Positions 1-10,200 of a stretch of DNA of 64,000 nucleotides are shown in pieces; position 1 is the stretch's first letter, and each line of letters starts with the position of its first letter. Both the position numbers and the translations under genes were made by a program. Source of the DNA: Cyclobacteriaceae bacterium (GTDB taxonomy: Bacteria > Bacteroidota > Bacteroidia > Cytophagales > Cyclobacteriaceae); the NCBI GenBank assembly GCA_019638395.1, contig JAHBTX010000003.1, positions 434,001 to 498,000 of the forward strand. The letters run 5' to 3'. The notes under the pieces were generated by a model. It saw only the letters and a program-made list of their open reading frames with translations. It was not told the DNA's origin and ran no database searches.

Positions 1-3000
1 CATGGTACTTGGGAAACCATGTATAACCGTGCAGACTTCTTCCCATGGTTCCTGTCACAGCGCAAAAACAAAATCCTCGTCAGGTATAAGCGTAATGAAA
101 TATGCCCAGAGGCTGTGGTAAATGTTGATATGGGCTTTACACCCGGTTTTGACGCCTATGAATGGCGTAAAGATGGTGTGTTAATAAACGGACAAACAAG
201 TCACAAGATAATTGCTACTTCTTATGGATCTTACACAGGCAGATTCAGGAGGGGCGGTGTATGGTCCGATTGGTCGGAACCAGTTGTAGTTGGGGTAAAA
301 GCAACAACGAATACCCCGCCAATTCAGGCTAACGGGCTAGCGAGTATCGTGCTGCCGGCTCCGGATGGTAGAACAACTACAGAGTTGATGCTGCCAGAAG
401 GTTACCAAAGCTACGCGTGGAGAAACTCCAACGGACAAATAGTTTCGACATCACGAATTTTTACAAATGTTCCTGTTGGTACTTACACAGCTACTGCAAA
501 TGAGTTTAACGGTTGTGCAACCAACCCATCTCCGGCATTTACGGTTATTAATGCTAATGGCCCCAACAAACCTGATGCAATTGCTTCGTTTCTTGGTTAT
601 GCCCTTACAGAGTCAAGCATTGCTTTATCCTGGACAGATAAGCCATCACCAACCTATAATGAAACTGGCTTTGAAATTTATCGCTCAACCTCATTAGCTT
701 CAGGGTATAGCCTCATTGCTTTATTACCGGCCAACACAATTACTTACACCGATAATAACCTAACTCCTAACACTACCTACTACTACAAAATAAGGCCGGT
801 AAATCAGTTTTCAGCGGGTCCGGTAAGTGAAACAATTTCAGTGCTTACACAGGTGGATAATATTCCTCCGACAGCTCCTTCCAATCTTACTATCACAAGT
901 ACAACACCCAATGCAATTAGTTTACAATGGGGAGCATCATCAGATAATGTAGGAGTTTTTAAATATGATGTTTACAGAGATGACGTTAAAATCCTTGCCA
1001 CAGACTTAACCAATGCCACATTATATAATTTAACAGAGGGGCAGTCTTACCGCTTCTATGTAAGGGCTCGCGATCTTACCGGAAACATTTCAACGGAAAG
1101 TAACTTAGTGATAGGCAAGGCACAACCTTCAGCCTTTTCATATAAGTATTACGAGTTAGCTACAGCTCCAACTGTATTACCTAATTTCAATAACCTAACT
1201 CCAGTTCTAACAGGTTATTCGAATTCGTTGGATATTTCCGTTAGAAGACGTGATACAAACTTTGCCATGATGTGGCAAGGTGTTATCTACATTCCGGTTG
1301 CAGGTAACTATACTTTCATGACAAATTCAGATGATGGAAGTAAACTTTATATTGGTTCTTACAACGAAAATAATCTGGTTGTAAACAATGACGGAGCGCA
1401 TGGTACTCAGGATCGCGAGGGTACACGCAACTTCTCCCAACCTGGTGTTTATAACATCATTGTAACGTATTTTCAGGCTGGCGGTGGTTTAACAATGAAC
1501 CCTATCTACTGGAAGAATACAGCGCATGGAGTCGGTAATACGAAAACGGAGATTCCGCTCAGCCAATTTTTTGCACCTTCTAATCCTCCCGGTAGCCCCC
1601 CAACACCACCAACCAACCTAACAGCAACGGCTACATCCTTCAGTTCTATCAATTTAACATGGAGTGATGTTAGCAACAACGAGTCTGGTTTCCGGATATA
1701 CAGGTCCACAGCTAATACAGGTCCGTTTGTACCAGTGGCAACGGTAGGATCAAATGTTACTGCTTATCTAGATCAATCCTTAAACCCTTCTACGCGCTAT
1801 TATTATCGTATAACTGCCTTTGGTCAGTATGGCGAATCAGGCTTATCAAATCAGGTTCCGCGTGGCCTTACGTATTCATATTATGAAGCGCCATCAATCG
1901 CCAATATAAATGCACTCTTAAACCTTACACCGGTAAAAACTGGTCAATCGAACTTCTTTGATGTAAATCTCCGTGATCGGAACCAGAATTTTGGATTAAT
2001 ATGGAAGGGTAAAATTAATATTACAACGGCCGCTACCTATACATTCTATACCTCGTCTGATGATGGAAGTACATTATTGATCAATAATGTACAGGTGGTA
2101 TCAAATGATTTTAATCAAAACCAGACAGAACGGTCTGGTACCAGATCGTTAACAGTAGGTTGGCACGATATTGAAGTGCGTTGGCGAAAAAATACGAGCA
2201 CAAACAACAGGCTCACTGTTTCTTATGCCCGCTCTGGAATGAGTAAAACGGCCATAACCGCTGCAAATGCTCCAACCTTATTGTTTGGAACAGAGGTGAA
2301 CGCCATAACACAAGCTCTGCCTGCTGCTCCTGCTACCCCCACAAATTTTGTTGTGAGTAACCTCACACCAACTTCGTTATCGCTTACCTGGCAAGACAAT
2401 GCAACCAATGAAACCAGCTACCGGATAATGCGATCGTTCCAGCAAAATAATAACTATATTCTTTACAGAACCTTACCGGCTAACGCAACAAGTTTTGTTG
2501 ACGAGGGTCTCTTTGCCAACGCTACCTATTACTACAAAATAGTGGTTGTTGGAGCCGGAGGATCCAACACATCGGTTGAACGTTCTGGTACTACCTCCAA
2601 TAACTTGCCTCAACTTACTCAGATTCAAAGCCTCGGTGTAAAGTTTGGATCAACCAAATCTATTAACCTTTATGCTGATGATGCCGATAATGATCCGATT
2701 ACACTTACCGCAATAGGATTACCTTCATTTGCTACATTATCGGATTATGGTGATGGTACCGGATTAATTCAAGTCAGCCCATTAGCAGTACACTTGGGTG
2801 AGTATCCCATTACAGTGCAGGCAAGAGATTCCTATAACGGAGTAGCTTCAACAAGTTTTGTTTTAACTGTTACTGATAAGGATGTTCCTGTAATTCTTCC
2901 TATCAACAATGTTTCATTAAATGAAGGCCAATCAACTAATCTGCTGGTAGCAGCCACATCCGATTTTGGTACAGAAAATATAACCTGGACAATTCAAGGG

Positions 3001-5937
3001 TTACCCGAGTTTGTTACCTACTCAACTAATAACGGTACTTGCTCCTTCTCAATTAATCCCGGATACATCCATTCTGGTGTATATCCGATAACGGTTAATG
3101 TGAGCGACCCTCTATTAAGCATTGTATCGCGTACATTCACCCTTACTGTAGCGGATGTTGATCCAAACAACCGGGTGTTGGTAAACTTGGTTTATAGCAC
3201 AAACGCTTCGTCTCCCTGGAACAACATGAATACCCGTTTGGCTACAAGCTTACGGAACGAAAAGGGTGCTATTACTCCAATAGGTGTAGAATTCTTAACT
3301 ACAGCCTGGAATACTTATATTGATGGAGCAACCACTTCAAACAATTCAGGCGTTTTTCCTGATAATGTAATTCGCGACTATTATTATTTTGGGATTTTTG
3401 GTGCCCCGGAAACAGTTAGCGTAAGAGTTTCAGGTTTAATACCTGCCAAGCGGTATAACTTTGCATTTTTAGGTTCAAGCAGATGGACAGGCGTTCCCGA
3501 TAATGGTTCCACTGTTTATACTATTAACGGCACTTCGGTTTCGTTAAGAGTTCAAAACAATTCCCAGAATTTAGCTCGCATAAATAGTGTAATACCCAAT
3601 GCTGATGGTACAGTAACCTTTACTATGAGCAAGGCAAATGGTTCAGCGGCAGGTTTTTTAAATGCTTTTACTATTGAGGAACTGTATGTAGATGGAGTGG
3701 CCCCTGCAGCACCTCGCGATCTGGTAGCACAAGTGAATGGTGCTGCCGTGCAACTTAGCTGGGTGGATGCACCATTTAATGAAACCGGATTTAATATCTA
3801 CCGATCCACCAGCGCAACCGGAACCTATCTAAGAATTAATACGGCAACATTACCCAAGAATGCCACCACGTATCAGGATAATCAGGTACAGGAAGGATTA
3901 ACCTATTATTACAAGGTAGTTGCTGTAAATGCATTTGGACAATCAGCCGATTCAAATGTTGCTTCCGTTACCTTACCTAACCTTCCACCGCAGATTTTTA
4001 TGGAAGGATCGCTTACCATGGCTCCAAATGAATTTGGAATACTAACCGTTTATACCTCCGAGGACGCTGCGCTTACCATTACAGGTCTTCCGGTTTTTGC
4101 TTATCCAAGCCCGGCAGCCGACAATCTAATTGATATAATTCTGTTACCAGAAGGACCGCATGCAGGATCGTATCCATTTGTGGTTGTTGCCACCGATACG
4201 GAAGGCCTAACTACTCAAAAGAATTATACGCTTGTTGTGGAAGAAAGTGTACTATATCGGATTATGGTTAACATGAGCCAGACATCTAATGCTGCGGCTC
4301 CGTGGAACAATACAGCTAAAGCACCTGCTCTTAATGATACCTTCTCTAATCTAAGGAACCAAAATAATGTGGGCACTGGTGTTAACCTCACGCTACTAAG
4401 TGCTTTTCAAGGAGTTTGGAATGAAGGTGCCACCACTGGAGCTAATTCAGGAGTTGTACCCGACAATGTATTAAGAGAATATTACTACTTCGGATACCAA
4501 GGTGGCATTCCTGAAGTTACCATGAGGCTTTCTGGTTTAAGTCCTGCTAACCGCTATCGGATAAAATTTGTAGCAAGCAGTAACTTCTCTGGTGGAGGTA
4601 ATAATGGAAGCACGGTATTTACAATTGGTACGAAGTCGGCTTCTGTAAATGTGCAGGGTAATACCTCGCAACTGGCAGTAATTGAAGATGTTGTTCCTAC
4701 CAATACAGGACTCATAACAATAAGACTTTCTAAGGGTCCAAATGCACCTGCAGGTTATATCAATGGGATGATAATTGAGGCGTTGCCAGTTGACCCTTCT
4801 CAATTTAATCCAACTAACCTTACAGCAGCCGGGTTGTCCAAAACTCAGATTGTTTTAAACTGGAGCGATAATTCACCAGTTGAAACAGGTTATGAAATTT
4901 ACCGCTCCACCACAGGGGCTGAAAATTCTTACACACTTATTGGTACCACCGGTGCCGATGTTTCAACTTATACCGATGCGGTTAGCCAATCAAACCAATT
5001 ATATCATTATCGGGTTAGGGCTACATCAGCTTCCGGGCCATCTGCCTATACCAATGTGGCAAAGAGCAGTGCAGTTGCATTTAAAATTTTGGTTAACGTG
5101 GCAGCCGTTGCCACTTACGATGCGCCAGCTCCCTGGAACAATCTGAGCCGATTTGGCTTCACGGGTGATATTTTCTATGGTTTTAGAGATGATACAGGTT
5201 TACCAACGGGGTTGAGGTTGCGCGTGCAACGCGAATTAGAGGCTGGTAATAACTGGGGTACAAATACCGGTAACAACAGTGGTATTTTCCCTGACAATGT
5301 ATTGATTAGTTTTTGGTATAATAACTCATTTCAGCCGCAAGGTGAGTTTGTAATTGATGGGTTAGATCAAAGCTTTAGTTACAACCTGGGCTTTATGGGT
5401 GCTATTAATGTAACCAATCAGGTACGAACAGACTTTACGGTAGGAGGAGTAACAGTAACCAATACCAATCATTTAAACACCACCAACGTTTCTTATATCA
5501 GAAATATAAGACCGGATACAAACAGTGAGATTTTATTTACTGTAAAAGAAACTGCCGGGTCGCCTTGGTCTATATTCAATGCACTTGTAATAGAAGGGTA
5601 TGCAAGCGGTAACAACGCAAATGGTCGTTTTGCAAACAATCTGGTAAATGGAAATCTTAAAGAAGTGCGTTTTGGGGAAGCAGCGGATAACCTTACCTTG
5701 TATCCTAATCCTGTTACTTCTAACACACTTAATCTTAAAATTGACGATTCATCGCTGGGTGAATTGCAATATCAGGTTTTAGACTTAACCGGAAAAGAAG
5801 TGCTTCGTGGTTCTGGTAACAACGATAAGATTCAGGCAGAACTAAGTATTGATGTAGATTTACCACCCGCTCTGTATATGATTAAAGTGGTATATCCTAG
5901 TGGTAAATTCGAAACACGGAAATTCATAAAGAATTAA
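1..5937 (+). CDS. Giant multidomain T9SS type A cargo protein (5' end outside window)
   Basis: The frame is open from base 1, so the start lies upstream; the ATG at 19 is only the first in the window. Numbering from that ATG (1972 residues) I see fibronectin type III-like domains near 185-370, 535-620, 775-865, 1225-1310 and 1600-1680. Two PA14-like domains lie near 375-525 and 625-765 (both with a SDDGS motif), and cadherin/Ig-like segments near 865-1050. Three malectin-like modules start near 1052, 1415 and 1689, each with a PWNN motif. The C-terminus (about 1890-1972, beginning LTLYPNPV) is a T9SS type A sorting domain. The domain mix suggests carbohydrate binding at the cell surface. A catalytic domain, if any, would be upstream of the window. 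Confidence 0.9.
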   Translation, partial: HGTWETMYNRADFFPWFLSQRKNKILVRYKRNEICPEAVVNVDMGFTPGFDAYEWRKDGVLINGQTSHKIIATSYGSYTGRFRRGGVWSDWSEPVVVGVKATTNTPPIQANGLASIVLPAPDGRTTTELMLPEGYQSYAWRNSNGQIVSTSRIFTNVPVGTYTATANEFNGCATNPSPAFTVINANGPNKPDAIASFLGYALTESSIALSWTDKPSPTYNETGFEIYRSTSLASGYSLIALLPANTITYTDNNLTPNTTYYYKIRPVNQFSAGPVSETISVLTQVDNIPPTAPSNLTITSTTPNAISLQWGASSDNVGVFKYDVYRDDVKILATDLTNATLYNLTEGQSYRFYVRARDLTGNISTESNLVIGKAQPSAFSYKYYELATAPTVLPNFNNLTPVLTGYSNSLDISVRRRDTNFAMMWQGVIYIPVAGNYTFMTNSDDGSKLYIGSYNENNLVVNNDGAHGTQDREGTRNFSQPGVYNIIVTYFQAGGGLTMNPIYWKNTAHGVGNTKTEIPLSQFFAPSNPPGSPPTPPTNLTATATSFSSINLTWSDVSNNESGFRIYRSTANTGPFVPVATVGSNVTAYLDQSLNPSTRYYYRITAFGQYGESGLSNQVPRGLTYSYYEAPSIANINALLNLTPVKTGQSNFFDVNLRDRNQNFGLIWKGKINITTAATYTFYTSSDDGSTLLINNVQVVSNDFNQNQTERSGTRSLTVGWHDIEVRWRKNTSTNNRLTVSYARSGMSKTAITAANAPTLLFGTEVNAITQALPAAPATPTNFVVSNLTPTSLSLTWQDNATNETSYRIMRSFQQNNNYILYRTLPANATSFVDEGLFANATYYYKIVVVGAGGSNTSVERSGTTSNNLPQLTQIQSLGVKFGSTKSINLYADDADNDPITLTAIGLPSFATLSDYGDGTGLIQVSPLAVHLGEYPITVQARDSYNGVASTSFVLTVTDKDVPVILPINNVSLNEGQSTNLLVAATSDFGTENITWTIQGLPEFVTYSTNNGTCSFSINPGYIHSGVYPITVNVSDPLLSIVSRTFTLTVADVDPNNRVLVNLVYSTNASSPWNNMNTRLATSLRNEKGAITPIGVEFLTTAWNTYIDGATTSNNSGVFPDNVIRDYYYFGIFGAPETVSVRVSGLIPAKRYNFAFLGSSRWTGVPDNGSTVYTINGTSVSLRVQNNSQNLARINSVIPNADGTVTFTMSKANGSAAGFLNAFTIEELYVDGVAPAAPRDLVAQVNGAAVQLSWVDAPFNETGFNIYRSTSATGTYLRINTATLPKNATTYQDNQVQEGLTYYYKVVAVNAFGQSADSNVASVTLPNLPPQIFMEGSLTMAPNEFGILTVYTSEDAALTITGLPVFAYPSPAADNLIDIILLPEGPHAGSYPFVVVATDTEGLTTQKNYTLVVEESVLYRIMVNMSQTSNAAAPWNNTAKAPALNDTFSNLRNQNNVGTGVNLTLLSAFQGVWNEGATTGANSGVVPDNVLREYYYFGYQGGIPEVTMRLSGLSPANRYRIKFVASSNFSGGGNNGSTVFTIGTKSASVNVQGNTSQLAVIEDVVPTNTGLITIRLSKGPNAPAGYINGMIIEALPVDPSQFNPTNLTAAGLSKTQIVLNWSDNSPVETGYEIYRSTTGAENSYTLIGTTGADVSTYTDAVSQSNQLYHYRVRATSASGPSAYTNVAKSSAVAFKILVNVAAVATYDAPAPWNNLSRFGFTGDIFYGFRDDTGLPTGLRLRVQRELEAGNNWGTNTGNNSGIFPDNVLISFWYNNSFQPQGEFVIDGLDQSFSYNLGFMGAINVTNQVRTDFTVGGVTVTNTNHLNTTNVSYIRNIRPDTNSEILFTVKETAGSPWSIFNALVIEGYASGNNANGRFANNLVNGNLKEVRFGEAADNLTLYPNPVTSNTLNLKIDDSSLGELQYQVLDLTGKEVLRGSGNNDKIQAELSIDVDLPPALYMIKVVYPSGKFETRKFIKN

Positions 5938-5967
5938 TAAGATTTTATATTTCCGGTAGAAAAAAAT

Positions 5968-6002
5968 ATAATAAAAGTAAGACATCGTCTTACTTTTATT
6001 AT
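5968..6002. terminator. Perfect 16-bp hairpin between the cargo gene and the acyltransferase
   Basis: Arms 5968-5983 and 5987-6002 are perfectly complementary with a 3-nt loop. The stem is A/T-rich at its base and is flanked by A and T runs, as in a bidirectional intrinsic terminator. It lies 31 bp after the cargo stop and ends only 8 bp before the ATG at 6011, so it also occupies the ribosome-binding region of the next gene. Confidence 0.75.
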
Positions 6003-6010
6003 TTATACAC

Positions 6011-7147
6011 ATGCAGTATTCTAAATCATTAGATGGATTGAGAGGGTTAGCCATAATTATGGTGATGCTCTTTCATTTCAATTTTGTATTTGAGTTTGGT
6101 TGGGCTGGTGTTCAACTTTTTTTTGTTCTATCGGGTTACTTGATAACTTCTATTTTATTGGAAGAAAAAAAGAATTCGTTGGGTTTTTACCTTAAGCGAT
6201 TTTATTGGAGACGCACCTTACGGATATTCCCGCTATACTATGCCTATTTAGTGTTGGTTGGTTTAATTTTTCTGGTTTCAAAACAACCCCATGATTATTT
6301 AGAAACACTTCCGTTCCTAAGCACTTATACGTTTAACTTGTACCCACTTTTTAAAACGTATTCGTATCATGATTTCTATTTTACGCACTTTTGGTCGCTT
6401 TCTGTAGAAGAACAATTTTATCTGATTTGGCCATTGGTTATTTTTTTCTCTACGCAAAAACAATTGCGAGTTGTATTAATAGCAATTATAATGGTAGCTC
6501 CTGTTTCGCGGTGGTTGCTGGAGCTATGGTTGCAAAACGATACGTTACCTGATTATTACGTTGGTCAAACGGTTTATAGATTTACACTGGGGCAATGGGA
6601 TGGCTTTGCCGTTGGCGCATTAATTCCGGTTTTTGGATTAACAAAAAGAATCACCAATACCCGAGCACCGCTGGTATATTCTTTTCTGGGTGTGTTAACG
6701 ATAGGTCTTTTGAATATGTACTTACATCATACTCAGGGCACCCCCTTATCACTGTCTTCATGGGGGTATCCTATTGCCGAAACGACCAGCGCTCAACACA
6801 TATGGTCATATACCATTCTGAATTTATTTTTCTTGTTTCTGATATTGTATGCGCAAAACCCGGGCAATGGGTATCCGATTGTAAATCGTTTCTTAGGTAG
6901 CTGGGGGCTCGTCTTCACGGGTAAAATTTCATATGGACTATATGTTTATCATTGGCTGATATGGATGGCTTTTGGTAAATATATAAGCCCTTACATCGGT
7001 TCTGATTGGATTGGTTTAGTTATTTACCTGGCTTTATGCTACGGGGTTGCTACGGTTAGTTTTTACGTGTTGGAAAAACCACTGCTGGTGTGGAAAGATA
7101 AGTTTTATCAGGAATCCGGAAAAAATAACCAACAAACGGTTGAATAG
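6011..7147 (+). CDS. Acyltransferase 3 family membrane protein (OafA/YrhL-like)
   Basis: This 378-residue integral membrane protein opens with the family signature SLDGLRGLAI, followed by a helix with VMLFHF that carries the conserved histidine. Downstream are FWSLSVEEQFYLIWP and about ten hydrophobic segments, and the protein ends in a basic tail. Members transfer O-acetyl or other acyl groups from the cytoplasm to sugars of lipopolysaccharide, capsule or glycans. The signature begins six residues after the ATG, which supports this start. It follows a T9SS cargo gene, separated by a strong hairpin. The substrate cannot be told from sequence. Confidence 0.9.
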   Translation: MQYSKSLDGLRGLAIIMVMLFHFNFVFEFGWAGVQLFFVLSGYLITSILLEEKKNSLGFYLKRFYWRRTLRIFPLYYAYLVLVGLIFLVSKQPHDYLETLPFLSTYTFNLYPLFKTYSYHDFYFTHFWSLSVEEQFYLIWPLVIFFSTQKQLRVVLIAIIMVAPVSRWLLELWLQNDTLPDYYVGQTVYRFTLGQWDGFAVGALIPVFGLTKRITNTRAPLVYSFLGVLTIGLLNMYLHHTQGTPLSLSSWGYPIAETTSAQHIWSYTILNLFFLFLILYAQNPGNGYPIVNRFLGSWGLVFTGKISYGLYVYHWLIWMAFGKYISPYIGSDWIGLVIYLALCYGVATVSFYVLEKPLLVWKDKFYQESGKNNQQTVE

Positions 7148-7165
7148 CGTGCTTTTGTTAAAGCG

Positions 7166-7185
7166 GCAGAATTAATAAGTTCTGC
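7166..7185 (+). terminator. Short hairpin terminator after the acyltransferase
   Basis: Arms 7166-7171 and 7180-7185 (gcagaa/ttctgc) surround an 8-nt A/T loop and are followed by gtttt. The site lies 18 bp past the acyltransferase stop and before the next cargo gene. The stem is short, so the call is moderate. Confidence 0.5.
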
Positions 7186-7260
7186 GTTTTAAAATGGGTT
7201 ATCTTTATTGGTTAAGTAGAATTCATTACATACGAATTTAAAACTAAAATGATTTGAATT

Positions 7261-10200
7261 ATGTGGCGGCTGGTAGGCTTGTTTTTATTGATCACTTCCC
7301 TGCACTGCCTGGCGCAGCCCAACCTAAATGACTTCCGAAGTGCAGTGGAGGAGGGGGTTTGGAATACCAATGAGTCTTGGGAGCGCTTTAATGGCACAGC
7401 GTGGGTTCCGGCTGCGTTGCCCCCGGCATTAGGCGATGGCAGGATTACCATTTTGCCCGGTCATTTCATTTATATGGATGGTGATGAATTAATTGACGAT
7501 GTAGTGGTTGATGGTACCCTATACGCAGGGTCAACAACCTTAATATCGTTTCCTCCATTATTGGTTGGAGATGCCTTAACAATAAATGGAACCTTGGAGT
7601 TAGAAGGTGTACTTGAACTATCTCCTTCTAGTGTTGTCCGGGTTAATGGTAGCTTAATTCGATATCTCGTCTCTGATATAACTGGTTCTACAAACTCGAA
7701 CTTATTTTTCCAAAGTAACTCTATCTACGAACACTCAGTTTCTCAAGCAATACCTGTAGCAAACTGGTCGGCTTCATCGACTTTAGTTTTAAGTGGTGTA
7801 TTGAATACTTTGCCACTTAATTCCAATCAAGCATTTGGAAACGTTCATATTGAGTTAGCAGGTGGACTTCCTTTAAGCATTAACGGTCAGATGACCATGA
7901 TCAATGGAAATTTCGAAATAAAATCAAATAAGGGGGTACGGTTTGGTGGAGCAACTCCATATACCATAAACATCGGGGGTAATTTGGTGAAATCTGGTAC
8001 AGGAATAATAACTTGGAATACTTCTCCGGTATCTGGTATTATTAATATTGGCGGCTCATTCATTCATAATTCGGGAAACATACTAAATTCATTAGGTACC
8101 ATTAATCTAAACATAGGTGGTAATTATGAATGGAATGGTACTAATTCTTTTACAGGCGGTAACATTACATTTAATGGAACGCAACCTCAAAATTTTGTAA
8201 ATACTTCGCACAATGCGTTTTTGGGAACCGTAAATATAACGGTAGCTAATGGCAGTACCCTTAATCTGGCAAATTCGAGCATAGGCGGAATCAGTACCAG
8301 TTTTACACTTAACTCAGGTGCTACCTTAAGAGTTGGTGCTACTAACCCAGAAGGTGCAATTGCAAACTCAACTACAGTTGGTAATCTTCGCATGGCTGTT
8401 GGTTCCAGAACATACCAGGCTGGTAGTACCATTGTGTATAATGGGTTACTTACTCAATACCTCGGCACTGGCCACCCAACCTTAACCGGTGTAACAACCG
8501 TTATCGATAATGTGAACGAGGTAATACCCACATCCAATCCACTTACCTTAAACGGACCTGTAATGTTGAATAGTGGAGCGTTTAATATTTCGGATGTAGG
8601 GTTAACATTGGGTGGCACACTTAATTCAAATGGGGGAGTGCTTGTTGCAAATGAAGGCACAAGTATTACCATAACCGATGCAGGCTCAACAGCGCCTTTT
8701 GGAGAGATCCATGTGTCGGGCACGAGTGTTATCGGAAGTCTTACCGTGGCAGGAACTACCGGCAGGAATGTGCGCCTGGGTACCAATCTGGCTATTGCAA
8801 ATAACTTGTCTTTGAGTAATGGGCAATTAGAATTAAATGGATTTAGTTTAAATGCAAGAGGAACTATCGCGCAAACTGCAGGAGTATTGGTTGGTTCGGT
8901 TACTTCAGGTTTAAGATTAACCAACGAAGGGGGAGGAACTTTACCGGCTAACCTAAGCATTACCGGTGGAGCACTTCAAAATCTTGAACTTAACAGACCG
9001 TCCCAGACATTGAATATTCCTTCAAACCTTACTATCTCCAATATTACCTTACTTGCCGGAACGCTGACACACACTGGTAGTATTTCTATTCCAACCAATG
9101 GCACAATTACAATTGGTACAGGCGTATTGACCAATGCCGTAACTCCTATAACTTCTTATTCAGTAATTTATACAGGTGCCGGCAACGTGAATACAGCAAA
9201 TGAAATTCCTTCTGCAGCCACAAGCCTGGCTAATTTTACAATGGAAAAGCCGTATCCCTATCAGGTAACCTTAAATTCTGATCTAACCGTTAACGGGAAT
9301 TTAGGAGTTAGTGGAGGGTCCCTGTTGGGCACCAATCGTTCAATAATGCTAAAGGGCAATTTAGCAAGTAATGGAAAGGTGCTTTTAAACGGGGGTTTAT
9401 TCACATTTGACGGTACTACAACTTTTTCTGGCGATACAATTCCTCAGTTGGCGAATATCCTGATTTCAACGGGCAGTACTTTAACTACACAATCAAATCA
9501 GCAAATTAATGTGGCTGGTAACTTTACCAATAACGGATTATTTAATCCTGCTGCAGGTACCCTCTTATTGAATGGCAATTCAAATCAGGAGTTGACAGGT
9601 ACCAGTAACATAAATTTATATTCTTTAATTATTCAAAAATCATCAAACAGCGTATCAGTTTTAACACCAACCGCAATTCAATCTAATTTAAGGATTAATA
9701 CTGCTACCACATTAAATGCCGGAGATCAATTATTAACGCTTGTATCAAATGCTACACGTACTGCCCGAATTAATCCACTGCACTCCTCAGCACAAATTTT
9801 GGGAAACGTAATTGTGCAACGGTTTATACCTTACGGTAACGCAGTTCGCGCTTACCGATACCTGACTCCCGGTGCTACTAACACATTCGTGGCCGATTGG
9901 CAGGCAGAGGTACCCATTACAGGTACGTTTGAAAACCCCTCAACAGGAGCTGGTATAATTTCCACTAACCCCTCACTTTTTTATTATGATGAAAATTTTG
10001 TTGAAAACGGAACAACGCTTGAGAGCAGATACAGAAATTATCCTGCAGTGGGATTGTCTGATGCGGCTCCACTTCAATCGGGTCGGGGATATGCAGTTTT
10101 TGTTCGGTCAACCACCCCAATAACATTAGATACCAGGGGTTCGGTTGCCACACATACGCGAGTAGTAAACGTAACTGCGCTTTCTGCAAACGAACCGGAT

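Noticed and set aside
8454..8960. 168-codon ORF antisense to the beta-solenoid cargo gene
   Set aside because: It lies within a strongly supported gene, and its P/V/L-rich sequence is what the reverse of a T/N/G-rich repeat gives. No start-site or domain support.
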